A stretch of 42,641 nucleotides of DNA from Ardenticatenaceae bacterium (lineage in GTDB: Bacteria; Chloroflexota; Anaerolineae; Promineifilales; Promineifilaceae), in assembly GCA_027054335.1 (NCBI GenBank), contig JALUPA010000023.1, forward strand, positions 1 to 42,641, in the 5' to 3' direction. A model generated the notes under the pieces. That model was not told the DNA's origin, ran no database searches, and worked only from the letters and a program-made list of their open reading frames with translations. The stretch's first letter is position 1. The number at the start of each line of letters is the position of its first letter. Shown here one piece after another: positions 8,312 to 16,912 of the stretch. The position numbers and the translations under genes are program-made.

Positions 8312-9598
8312 ATGATTATTGTAGATACAGCTTTACAACAACGAGCCGATAACGGCCGTCCCCTTCGCGTGGGTTTAATTGGAGCGGGGTATATGGGCCG
8401 GGGCATTGCCTTGCAGATAGCTACGGCCGTACCCGGTATGGAAGTTGCCGCTATTTATAACCGGCATGTAGAGGGGGCGCGGCAGGCTTATGCCCAGGCT
8501 GGCATTGAGGAAACGCGCTTGGTGGAAACGATCGGGCAACTGGAAGAGGCCATTAGCCGGGGACAGTACGCTGTCACCGATGACGCCCTGCTTCTGTGCC
8601 GGGCGGACAACATTGACGCCATTGTGGAAGTGACCGGAACCATCGAATTTGGGGCGCAGGTGATCTTGGAAGCGATTCGGCATGGCAAACACGTCATCCT
8701 GATGAACGCCGAACTGGACGCCACGCTTGGCCCCATCCTCAAAACCTACGCCGATAAAGCCGGGGTTGTTTACACCAACTCTGATGGCGATCAGCCGGGC
8801 GTGATTATGAACCTGCTGCGTTACGTCCGCGCCATTGGCTGCCGGCCGGTGCTGGCGGGCAACATCAAAGGGCTGCACGATCCTTACCGCACGCCGGAAA
8901 CGCAGCGGAGCTACGCAGAAAAGTACAAGCAAAAGCCGCGTATGGTGACGTCCTTTGCCGATGGCAGCAAAATTTCTATGGAGATGGCAGTAGTGGCCAA
9001 TGCTACCGGTTTCCGGGTGGGGCGGCGGGGCATGTACGGGCCGCATTGCGGCCACATTAACGAGACCCCTGCTTTGTTCCCGCGTGAAGAATTGCTGGAC
9101 GGCGGGCTGGTGGATTATGTGGTAGGGGCGCAGCCGCCGGGCGGCGTCTTTGTCATTGGTTATAATGAGAACCCCATCCAGCAGCAATACCTTCATTATT
9201 ACAAGATGGGGGACGGCCCGTTTTACGTGTTTTATACGCCGTACCATTTGTGCCATTTGGAAACACCGTTGACGGTGGCGCGGGCGGTATTGTTTGGGGA
9301 TGCGGCCGTAACTCCCCTGGGCGCTCCGGTGGCCAGTGTTGTTACGGCCGCCAAACGGGATTTACAGGCCGGGGAGATGCTGGACGGCATTGGCGGCTTT
9401 ACCAGTTACGGTCTGCTGGAAAAGTACGCGGTCGGCCGGGCCGAAAATCTTTTGCCCCTGGGGCTGTCTGAGAGTTGCCGTTTGGCGCGGGACGTGGTTA
9501 AAGACGAGGTCATTACCCAGGAAGCTGTCATTTTTCCTCCGGGCCGGTTGAGTGACCGGCTGTGGGCGGAACAAGAGGCGTTCTGGGTGACAAACTGA
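8312..9598 (+). CDS. NAD(P)-dependent oxidoreductase with SAF domain
   Basis: Predicted 428-residue two-part protein. Residues 18-240 form a Rossmann-type dehydrogenase of the homoserine-dehydrogenase-like group, with VGLIGAGYMGRGIALQI as the dinucleotide motif, then IDAIVEVTGTIEFGA and GKHVILMNAELDATLGPIL. The C-terminal third (AAKRDLQAGEMLDGIGGFTSYG to the end) is a SAF-type domain. Such proteins are common in CDP-deoxysugar clusters, where the reaction is not well established; reduction or rearrangement of a keto-sugar is an inference from context. The ATG at 8312 lacks a Shine-Dalgarno site because a repeat hairpin occupies that position. It completes the rfbF-rfbG-rfbC cassette. Confidence 0.8.
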   Translation: MIIVDTALQQRADNGRPLRVGLIGAGYMGRGIALQIATAVPGMEVAAIYNRHVEGARQAYAQAGIEETRLVETIGQLEEAISRGQYAVTDDALLLCRADNIDAIVEVTGTIEFGAQVILEAIRHGKHVILMNAELDATLGPILKTYADKAGVVYTNSDGDQPGVIMNLLRYVRAIGCRPVLAGNIKGLHDPYRTPETQRSYAEKYKQKPRMVTSFADGSKISMEMAVVANATGFRVGRRGMYGPHCGHINETPALFPREELLDGGLVDYVVGAQPPGGVFVIGYNENPIQQQYLHYYKMGDGPFYVFYTPYHLCHLETPLTVARAVLFGDAAVTPLGAPVASVVTAAKRDLQAGEMLDGIGGFTSYGLLEKYAVGRAENLLPLGLSESCRLARDVVKDEVITQEAVIFPPGRLSDRLWAEQEAFWVTN

Positions 9599-9619
9599 AT
9601 ATTATTTGGAGAAAATTTT

Positions 9620-11623
9620 ATGAGTTTACGGCCGTTTTTCTTGCTTGTTTTCCTGGTCTTGTTTTTGTTTTTCAATGATCGAGTTGGAGTAACAGCCGCT
9701 GCCGGGCCGAATGATTTGAGCTGGATTGCTTACTGGCAGTTGGATGAGGCGAGCGGGACGACGTATGCGGATGCGGTGAGCGGCCGGGACGCCCAATGTA
9801 CGAATCCAAATTGCCCCACGGCCGTCACTGGACAAAGCAATAACGGCCAAAGTTTTGCCGGTAATAACGCCGCCCTGGACGTGACCGCCGACCCGGCCTT
9901 TGACTGGACAGGCGGTGACAGTTTTTCCATTGAGTTGTGGGTCAAGGCGGATACGGCGTGTACGGGCGACGAAGTGATGATTGGCCGGGGCAGCGGGGCG
10001 GCCTACTGGTCGGTGGGCTGTAACAGTAGCGGTAACGTCGTCTTTCAGTTATCAGATGGGTTTGCAGCCCCCCGCCTGACCAGTTCCGGCAGCATTACCG
10101 ATGGCTTATGGCATCACGTTGTGGCTGTCCGCGACAGCAGCGACGATAGCATTACCTTGTACATGGATGGCAGCCAAGCGGATTCTGCGACACAAAGTTT
10201 TACCGGCAGTTTTGCCAGCGCAGCGGCTCCGGTAAACATTGGCTATTTGAACGGCGGCGCTTATTTTAGCGGGGTGCTGGATGAGGTGGCTTTGTATAAT
10301 GGTGTTCTTCCTCAAAGTATTATCAACAACCATTACTACATCGTCCGTGATTACCGCAATGCCTGCACCACTGTAGAAATCATGCCTCTCGGCAACTCTA
10401 TTACCAGAGGCTATGGCAGCGGTCCGCAGCCAGACCAGGCTGATTATAACCACGGTTATCGTAATTACTTGTATGACAGCCTGGTTGCCGCTAATTATGA
10501 CTTTGATTTTATTGGCCGGTTATCCGATGGCGCCAAAAGTGGTTTTACATTTGATATGGACCACAACGGTTTTGGCGGTGATAAAGCCGATCAACTTGCC
10601 GATAGAATTTTAGCGGAATCGTGGTGGTCATCCCCTCCCCAACTTTTGCCGCCGCTGTTAGATACCGATCAAACACCAGAAGTGATCCTTCTTCACATTG
10701 GCACAAACGATGTGGCCCAGGGAGAATCAAATACGGTTGGCGATATTGTAACTATTCTTGACAATATAGATAGATTTGATCCTGATATTACCGTCATACT
10801 GGCAACGATTGTGGAGCAGGGTGAGGGGTCTTATATTCCTGGCAATCCATTTGTTCCGCCGACAACAAGTGTTGTGGTACCGTTTAACAGTGATCTGGAT
10901 GCTATGATCAATACACGTCTGGCGAATGGGGATAAAATTATTCGGGTTGATCAGTATAACGCTTTGAATTACACGACAGCGCCTTATGATATGTACGATG
11001 GATTGCATCCCAATGAAACCGGTTACCAAAAGATGGCGGGGGTCTGGTTTACTGCCCTGGATGATTTTTTACCCAACTGCGCTGCGCCGGTCATCAGTTC
11101 CAGCGGGGGCACGGCCGTTACCCTGGGTCAGACGTATACCTACGACGTTCAGACCACAGGCTACCCCTTACCCACTTTCAGTTTGCTCACGGCCCCGGCC
11201 GGCATGACCATTGATACGGCGACCGGCCTCATTTCCTGGCAACCCTCCGGCGGCGGCGATTTCCCGGTGACGGTGCAAGCCGCCAATGCCATCGGTTCCG
11301 ATACGCAAAGTTATACGCTGCACGTGGCTGTGCTGCCCACCATCACTTCGACGCCGCCGGCAGAGGGCAGCGTGGGGGCGACTTACACCTACATCGTCGC
11401 GGCTACCGGCGATACACCCATCACTTACACGCTGACGACGGCCCCGGTCGGGATGACTATTAACGGTACGACAGGAGAAATCGCCTGGACGCCAATGGAA
11501 GAGCAAGTGGGGGCGAACCCTGTGGCTGTGCAGGCAAGCAACAGTATTGGTGTGGACGAACAACTTTTTTTGGTTAACGTGTCAATAACTTACCTTATCT
11601 ATCTACCGGCGATTGAAAAATGA
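9620..11623 (+). CDS. Secreted LamG / SGNH-hydrolase / Ig-like protein
   Basis: Predicted 667-residue exported protein. A signal peptide covers residues 1-28 (hydrophobic core then TAAA). Residues 35-235 form a LamG / concanavalin-like domain (FSIELWVKA, GLWHHVVAV, LDEVALYNG). Residues 252-480 are an SGNH hydrolase: block I PLGNSITRGYG with Ser260, HIGTND with Asn363, and the DGLHP block V with Asp460 and His463. Two putative-Ig repeats follow (about 490-570 and 575-655; GLISWQP and GEIAWTP). The protein ends in ITYLIYLPAIEK, like the YLP tails of many exported Chloroflexota proteins. It probably deacylates the surface glycan. ATG 9620 has GGAG nine bases upstream. Confidence 0.88.
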   Translation: MSLRPFFLLVFLVLFLFFNDRVGVTAAAGPNDLSWIAYWQLDEASGTTYADAVSGRDAQCTNPNCPTAVTGQSNNGQSFAGNNAALDVTADPAFDWTGGDSFSIELWVKADTACTGDEVMIGRGSGAAYWSVGCNSSGNVVFQLSDGFAAPRLTSSGSITDGLWHHVVAVRDSSDDSITLYMDGSQADSATQSFTGSFASAAAPVNIGYLNGGAYFSGVLDEVALYNGVLPQSIINNHYYIVRDYRNACTTVEIMPLGNSITRGYGSGPQPDQADYNHGYRNYLYDSLVAANYDFDFIGRLSDGAKSGFTFDMDHNGFGGDKADQLADRILAESWWSSPPQLLPPLLDTDQTPEVILLHIGTNDVAQGESNTVGDIVTILDNIDRFDPDITVILATIVEQGEGSYIPGNPFVPPTTSVVVPFNSDLDAMINTRLANGDKIIRVDQYNALNYTTAPYDMYDGLHPNETGYQKMAGVWFTALDDFLPNCAAPVISSSGGTAVTLGQTYTYDVQTTGYPLPTFSLLTAPAGMTIDTATGLISWQPSGGGDFPVTVQAANAIGSDTQSYTLHVAVLPTITSTPPAEGSVGATYTYIVAATGDTPITYTLTTAPVGMTINGTTGEIAWTPMEEQVGANPVAVQASNSIGVDEQLFLVNVSITYLIYLPAIEK

Positions 11624-11635
11624 CTTTACCGAAAA

Positions 11636-11698
11636 AACTGCGGAGAACGCGGAGGCTTATACAGGAAGAATCTCTGCGTCCTCCGTGCTTTCTGCGAT
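11636..11698. repeat. Intergenic GCGGAG / CTCCG dispersed repeat
   Basis: The gap after the SGNH gene holds CTGCGGAGAACGCGGAGG and, 20-odd bases on, CTCTGCGTCCTCCGTGC. These are inverted, degenerate copies of a short unit (CGGAGAAC / CTCCGTGC). The style is that of widespread intergenic short-unit repeats in environmental bacteria. The arms can form an imperfect stem and may serve as a weak transcript end. Confidence 0.6.
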
Positions 11699-11779
11699 AA
11701 AATATGGGATTTGTCAGTCAATCAGTCGGAAGACTCAAAAATAAGGGTATCAGAGATTAACCCAATCAGGAGAGTCGTT

Positions 11780-12655
11780 GTGTCTTGTCAACCTGTAACG
11801 CCATCGGCAAACGGCCGTACTCATCGTGTAGCCATCGTTGTGCCCCTGTCCAACCGGTCCGAACTGTACCCGGACGAGGAAATTTCCCTGCGCCACCTTC
11901 TCCATTACCTGGGACGGTACGACAAATACCTGATTGTGCCGGAAGCATTGGATATTTCCATTCCCGGTTTTCGGTACGCCCGGTTTGGTTCGCAATATTT
12001 TGGCAGTGCCGCCGCCAATACCCGGCTCATGCTTTCGCCCGGCCTTTACCGGCGGTTTCAAGCGTATGAATACATTTTGATTTACCATCTGGACGCCCTG
12101 GTATTTTCCGATAATTTGGAGGAGTGGTGTGATGCCGGTTACGATTACATTGGCCCTCCCTGGTTTCCGGCGGAGGATATGCCGTGGGTCAAGGAACCGG
12201 GTGTAGGTAACGGTGGCTTTTGCCTGCGTAATGTAGCAAGTTGCCTCAAAGTTCTCACCTCATCTGTGTATACTATCGAGCCGGATATGTACTGGCAGCG
12301 ATACAAAAAAAAGCCGCTGGTACAACAGATTTACAATTACCCGCGTAAGTATCTGAAAAGGTTACGTTATTTTAATAATGTACAACGGGAAACAGATCGC
12401 TTTCGCAATAACGAAGACTTGTTTTGGGCCAGACGTGCCCGTCATTATTATCCGCCATTCAAGATTGCCCCGGTAGATGTGGCTATGCGTTTTGCTTTTG
12501 AAGGCTCGCCTCGCCTTTGTTACCAGAAAATTGGCGAAAAATTACCTTTGGGCTGCCACGCCTGGCCAAAGTATGATCGGGCATTTTGGGAACCGTACCT
12601 GCTTCAGCCAAATGGTCAAGAAACTCAAAACGAATTGAACGTGGAGGCATTGTGA
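11780..12655 (+). CDS. DUF5672 family protein, putative glycosyltransferase
   Basis: Predicted protein of about 291 residues. The family signature is visible as RVAIVVPLSNR, YDKYLIVPEAL, YEYILIYHLDALVFSD, YDYIGPPWFP and GNGGFCLRN. The DUF5672 family has a GT-A-like look, with the HLDALVF segment as its DXD-like site, and occurs in glycan clusters; activity is not proven. The frame opens at TTG 11711, but GTG 11780 is preceded by AGGAGA at 11768-11773 and leaves the conserved start intact, so it is preferred. The stop overlaps the GTG of the next gene by four bases. It heads a coupled run of five genes. Confidence 0.8.
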   Translation: MSCQPVTPSANGRTHRVAIVVPLSNRSELYPDEEISLRHLLHYLGRYDKYLIVPEALDISIPGFRYARFGSQYFGSAAANTRLMLSPGLYRRFQAYEYILIYHLDALVFSDNLEEWCDAGYDYIGPPWFPAEDMPWVKEPGVGNGGFCLRNVASCLKVLTSSVYTIEPDMYWQRYKKKPLVQQIYNYPRKYLKRLRYFNNVQRETDRFRNNEDLFWARRARHYYPPFKIAPVDVAMRFAFEGSPRLCYQKIGEKLPLGCHAWPKYDRAFWEPYLLQPNGQETQNELNVEAL

Positions 12656-13617
12656 ATTACCCTACAGTTGAGGATTTACCCACGACCGTAAATCAGACAG
12701 GTTGGCCCTGGACAGAAGAAAGTGATCTCCTACCGGCCCAGATGTCGGACGGCCGTCCCTGGCCCCGAATCAGTGTTGTCACCCCCTCCTACAATCAGGC
12801 GCAGTACATTGAAGCCACCATCCGTTCTGTTTTGCTGCAAGGGTATCCCAATCTGGAATACTTTGTCATGGACGGCGGTTCCACTGATGGCAGCGTGGAC
12901 ATTATCCGCCGTTACGACGCCTGGATTAGCTGGTGGGTCAGCGAACCGGATCGCGGCCAAACGCACGCTATCAACAAGGGTTTGGGCCAGGCAACCGGCC
13001 AGATTTTTACCTGGCTCAATTCGGACGATATGTTGCTGCCCAATGCCCTGTATCATGTAGCTGCAATGTACGCCCAACAGCCAGATGCGGTGGGCTGGGC
13101 CGGTGGCTGTTACCTGATTTCGCCGGACGGCCGTCTTCTCACTACCGAAATGCCCCGTGGCCTGACCCAGCCGGAACTGGCCGACTGGTATCACACCGGT
13201 TACATCTTCCAGCCATCCTGCTTCTTTGCTGCTGCCGCCTACCGCAAAATCGGCGGGCTGGACGAATCGCTCCATTATGCCATGGATTTTGACTTGTGGA
13301 TACGGCTGGCGGCGGAAGGAGAATACGTGGCGACGGACGAGATTTTGGCTGCGGCCGTTATCCACGACGAAGCCAAATCTCAGGCGCAGCGAGCTGATAT
13401 GCACGCCGAAACCATCGCTCTGCAAATTAAATACGGCTACGAGGAATTGGCTGCTCGCCGCGTGACCCGCCTGATGGCCCAGCCGTCTCTTTCCCGGCAA
13501 ATCAAGAAAGCGTTGCGCACTCGCCTATCACCTATCAAGCAAAAACTGCCCTTTCTCCATGAAGAACAACCGCCTTTGTTCATCCCCATGTCGGCAATCA
13601 CGGAGGAGACCGCGTGA
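12652..13617 (+). CDS. Family 2 glycosyltransferase (WcaA-like)
   Basis: Predicted 321-residue GT-A glycosyltransferase. Motifs: ISVVTPSYNQAQYIEATIRS, then DGGSTDGSVDIIRRY, EPDRGQTHAINKGL, and the acidic WLNSDDM, followed by the acceptor-side DFDLWIRLA. This pattern is the common WcaA-like GT2 group. GTG 12652 overlaps the previous TGA (GTGA) and has GGAGG at 12643-12647; the frame stays open further up, but that lies inside DUF5672. The stop again overlaps the next GTG. The cotranslated run suggests fixed stoichiometry of these transferases. Confidence 0.9.
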   Translation: MNYPTVEDLPTTVNQTGWPWTEESDLLPAQMSDGRPWPRISVVTPSYNQAQYIEATIRSVLLQGYPNLEYFVMDGGSTDGSVDIIRRYDAWISWWVSEPDRGQTHAINKGLGQATGQIFTWLNSDDMLLPNALYHVAAMYAQQPDAVGWAGGCYLISPDGRLLTTEMPRGLTQPELADWYHTGYIFQPSCFFAAAAYRKIGGLDESLHYAMDFDLWIRLAAEGEYVATDEILAAAVIHDEAKSQAQRADMHAETIALQIKYGYEELAARRVTRLMAQPSLSRQIKKALRTRLSPIKQKLPFLHEEQPPLFIPMSAITEETA

Positions 13618-14705
13618 AGGTAATTTTGACGGCGTACCGGGGCAAAAGCAACCCGTACATCCAGCTTCTGACTGAATCGTTGGCAGCTAAAGGCGTTCAG
13701 GTGGGGCTGGCCTATCCCGGTTACTGGACGTTGTGGCGGGCGATGCGGGAGTACGGTCGTCCCGACATCGTACATATTCAATGGCAGCATCCCCTTTTTC
13801 TGGCCTCACGGCTGGACAAGACGATTTTGCGTACAGTTTTGTTCTTTTGCCAGTGGTTGACGCTGCGCCTGTTGGGGGTACGCTTTGTCTGGACAGTGCA
13901 TGAGACGCTCCATTTCGGCGCACGTCGAGCCGGTTGGGAAATGGCAGCCTCCCGTTTGCTGGCGCAGCTGGTAGATAGGATGATTGTGCATTGCGAAACG
14001 GCCGTGCCTCTGGTCGCCGATGAATTTCGCGTAGATACTGGCCGTTTCAGTGTCGTGCCGCACGGTCATTACGACGGATATTACCCACCCGTACCGGATC
14101 AGGCGGCGGCCCGTGCTGACCTGGGTTTGCCTGCTGACGCCAAAGTGATTCTCTTTTTTGGGCATATACGGCCGTATAAAGGCGTAGACAAGTTAATCGA
14201 AACCTTTACCCAACAGAACGTTTCCTGTGCCCGCTTACTTGTGTTGGGTGAACCGCACGCCACGGCGCCCTGGCTGGCTCCTCAATTGGCGGAGCAGGCC
14301 GCCGGTGACCAGCGCATCACAATCCGTTTTGAATATATTCCGGATGACGAACTGGCCGTGTACCTGGCCGCCTGCGATATTGTGGCTTTGCCCTATACCG
14401 ATTCGCTCACATCGGGGGCGGCAATATTGGCCGGGTCATACGGCCGTCCCATTCTGGCCCCCAAATTGGGCTGCATGGGTGAGTTTCCCACCGAGGCCGC
14501 TATTCTGTACGATCCGACTGTACCGGATGGCCTGACTCAGGCAATGACCCGCGCTCTGGCTGCGCCGCTGGGGGAGATGGGACGGGTAGCCCGGCAGTAT
14601 TGGTTGCAATTCCCCTGGAGCTTGGTAGCTGCCGAAACGCACCGGATTTATGAGACGGTTCTCCGGCGGGCGCGTCAGCTTCAGCCGAGTGAGGCGTTGG
14701 AATGA
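13614..14705 (+). CDS. Family 4 glycosyltransferase
   Basis: Predicted 363-residue GT-B retaining glycosyltransferase. The N-terminal domain has PDIVHIQWQHPLF and FVWTVHETLHF. The donor domain begins at VILFFGHIRPYKGVDKLI, and the C-terminal donor site is PYTDSLTSGAAILAGSYGRP, in which the usual E-x7-E pattern is weak. GTG 13614 forms GTGA with the previous stop and has GGAGGAG upstream. Its stop overlaps ATG 14702. Specificity is unknown. Confidence 0.88.
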   Translation: MKVILTAYRGKSNPYIQLLTESLAAKGVQVGLAYPGYWTLWRAMREYGRPDIVHIQWQHPLFLASRLDKTILRTVLFFCQWLTLRLLGVRFVWTVHETLHFGARRAGWEMAASRLLAQLVDRMIVHCETAVPLVADEFRVDTGRFSVVPHGHYDGYYPPVPDQAAARADLGLPADAKVILFFGHIRPYKGVDKLIETFTQQNVSCARLLVLGEPHATAPWLAPQLAEQAAGDQRITIRFEYIPDDELAVYLAACDIVALPYTDSLTSGAAILAGSYGRPILAPKLGCMGEFPTEAAILYDPTVPDGLTQAMTRALAAPLGEMGRVARQYWLQFPWSLVAAETHRIYETVLRRARQLQPSEALE

Positions 14706-15967
14706 CACGGCCGTTGCGCATCCTCTACTATAACACATTTTTGTCCACGAATTCACCCGAAGGGATGGTTTCCCGCCAATTTTTGGCCGCTGCCCGCCGT
14801 TTACCAGATTGGGAACTGACGATTGTACCGTCACACCGGGGAAAAGCCGCGTTCGCCAACGATGCAGTATCCCGCCACAAAAAATATGTGCCTGCTTCTT
14901 TACGCCGGGCGGCCCGCTCTTTCTTCTCGCCCATTAGCCGGTACCCAGTTGGCCCGTATCTTCACAGTTGGCGCATGAGGGAACAATTGACGGCTGTACT
15001 TGACCGAAGCAAACCGTTTAATCTTGCCTTTTTTCACCTGTCGCAAGGCGATCTGGCTGTTCTGTCCGAAGTACGTTCCCGAATCAAAGTGCCGTTGGTG
15101 TTGCGCGTTCCCGCGCCGTTGGCCTATGAAGCGGATTATGTTTTACATCGCTACATGGGCCGCCAGGATCGCCGCCGTGAACAATTTTTGTATGAGAAAG
15201 CAGCGGCCATTCTGGTGATTTCCGCTGGCATGAAGCAAATTTTGACAGAAAGCGGTGTCTCTCCGGAGAAGATTTTTGTTTTTCCCAATGGGGTGGATGT
15301 AGCAATGTTTGCCCCGGATAGGGCGCGGCAGACGGAGGTGCGGCGGCAGTTGGGATTGAACGGCCGTAAAGTGGTTGGCTACGTAGGTAGTTTTTGGCCG
15401 GGTAATGATATGAAGACGCTTTTGCAGGCATGGCAGCAGGTGGAAGCTGCAGAGCCTACGGCCGTGCTACTTTTGGTTGGAGATGGCGCCAAGCTGGCTG
15501 AAGCCCAAAGACAAAGTGAACAACTGCGCCTGAAAAATTGCCGTTGGCTGGGGCGCGTGCCTCACGCCGACGTGCCCGCATATATGGTGGTGATGGACGT
15601 AGCTATCGGCCCGTATGTGCGGGACGCGCTGGCCTTCGTCTCGCCGTTGAAGGTAATGGAGTATGCGGCGACGGCCTGCCCTGTCGTGGCGGCAGATGGT
15701 GGTCAGATTCGGAAGATTGTGCAGGATGGTGTGACCGGGATTCTTTATGAACCGGAAAACGCGGCGCAGTTGGCCGACAAAATCATAACCTTGCTGGCTG
15801 ATCCGGACGCGGCACTGGCAATGGGGCGGCGCGCCCGCATCTTGATGCAGGATTGGTATAGTTGGGACAAAATTGCTGCGGATGTGATGCAGTTGTGCCG
15901 GGACGTCGCCGCCGGCAAGTCCGAATCGTCTGCCGCTTTGCCCGGTCAGGCGGCAACGGCCGTATGA
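14702..15967 (+). CDS. Family 4 glycosyltransferase
   Basis: Predicted 421-residue GT-B glycosyltransferase. The donor domain shows KIFVFPNGVDVAMFAPD, VVGYVGSFWPGNDMKTLLQAW, LLLVGDGAKLAEAQ, and the E-containing site SPLKVMEYAATACPVVAAD. The N-terminal domain has RQFLAAARRLPDWELTIV and is basic. The ATG at 14702 overlaps the preceding TGA and its own stop overlaps ATG 15964, continuing the chain of ATGA/GTGA junctions. The last 20 residues are a low-complexity Ala/Ser tail. Confidence 0.9.
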   Translation: MTRPLRILYYNTFLSTNSPEGMVSRQFLAAARRLPDWELTIVPSHRGKAAFANDAVSRHKKYVPASLRRAARSFFSPISRYPVGPYLHSWRMREQLTAVLDRSKPFNLAFFHLSQGDLAVLSEVRSRIKVPLVLRVPAPLAYEADYVLHRYMGRQDRRREQFLYEKAAAILVISAGMKQILTESGVSPEKIFVFPNGVDVAMFAPDRARQTEVRRQLGLNGRKVVGYVGSFWPGNDMKTLLQAWQQVEAAEPTAVLLLVGDGAKLAEAQRQSEQLRLKNCRWLGRVPHADVPAYMVVMDVAIGPYVRDALAFVSPLKVMEYAATACPVVAADGGQIRKIVQDGVTGILYEPENAAQLADKIITLLADPDAALAMGRRARILMQDWYSWDKIAADVMQLCRDVAAGKSESSAALPGQAATAV

Positions 15968-16905
15968 TGCCTGCCAAACCCATTCTCGTAACCGGTTCCC
16001 ACCGCTCAGGCACAACCTGGGTTGGCCGCATGTTGGCCGCCGCGCCGTCCGTCCTGTACATCCACGAACTGTTTAATCCCACGCTGTCCCGCAAAAACAG
16101 GGGCATTTGCCGCGCCCGGTTTGATTACTGGTTTACTTACGTCTCGGCGGCTAACGAACAGAATTATTACCGGGAGATCAGACAAGCCCTCGAATTGCGT
16201 TACAACTTGCCGGCCAAATTACAAACGGTGCGTTCCCGCCGGGCTTTGCAGCGAGCCATCCGGGAACGCAACCAGTTTGCCCAAAGCCGCCGGAAACGGG
16301 CCAGGCCGCTCCTGAAAGACCCCATCGCTTTCTTTTCGGCGGAATGGCTGGCCGCCCGTTTTGCCATGGATGTGGTTGTTTTGATCCGGCATCCGGCCGC
16401 TTTTGCCGGCAGCCTGAAGGTGAAGAATTGGCGTTTCCCCTTTTCTCATTTTCTGGAGCAGCCTTTGTTGATGGAAGCGTATCTGCACCCGTATGAGGTG
16501 GAGATCGCCCAATTTGCCCAAAAGGAACAGGACGTCGTGGATCAGGCTGCCTTGCTCTGGAAATTGATTCATTACGTTATTTTGCAGTTTGGGCAAAAAC
16601 GCCCGGACTGGTTGTTTGTGCGCCATGAAGATTTGTCGCAAGACTCGGCGGCAGGTTTTCGTTCTTTGTTTGCCCGGTTGGGTTTGGATTATTCGGCAGA
16701 GGCGGCCCGGACGATTCAGGCATATAGCGTGCCGGGTGTGGCGCCTGTCCCCGCGGATGAAGACCAGCTATTTACTGCTTTACGCCGGGACAGCGCTGCT
16801 AATGTCTGGACGTGGAAGGAGCGGCTGACCCCTGTGGAAATCGGCCGGGTGCGGGACAGGGTGGCAGAAATCTCGCAGGCATTTTATGTAGAGACAGAGT
16901 GGTAA
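15964..16905 (+). CDS. Sulfotransferase family protein
   Basis: Predicted 313-residue PAPS-dependent sulfotransferase. The 5'-phosphosulfate loop is VTGSHRSGTTWVGRML near residue 9-24, and the 3'-phosphate site is VVLIRHPAAFAGSLKV near residue 138-153. The family C-terminal half (WLFVRHEDLSQDS) is also visible. ATG 15964 overlaps the previous TGA as ATGA; the frame extends upstream into the GT4 gene, but that part is a shadow. It is one of four sulfotransferases in the locus and the last gene of the coupled run. A glycan hydroxyl is the likely acceptor by context. Confidence 0.85.
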   Translation: MMPAKPILVTGSHRSGTTWVGRMLAAAPSVLYIHELFNPTLSRKNRGICRARFDYWFTYVSAANEQNYYREIRQALELRYNLPAKLQTVRSRRALQRAIRERNQFAQSRRKRARPLLKDPIAFFSAEWLAARFAMDVVVLIRHPAAFAGSLKVKNWRFPFSHFLEQPLLMEAYLHPYEVEIAQFAQKEQDVVDQAALLWKLIHYVILQFGQKRPDWLFVRHEDLSQDSAAGFRSLFARLGLDYSAEAARTIQAYSVPGVAPVPADEDQLFTALRRDSAANVWTWKERLTPVEIGRVRDRVAEISQAFYVETEW

Positions 16906-16912
16906 CAATTTG

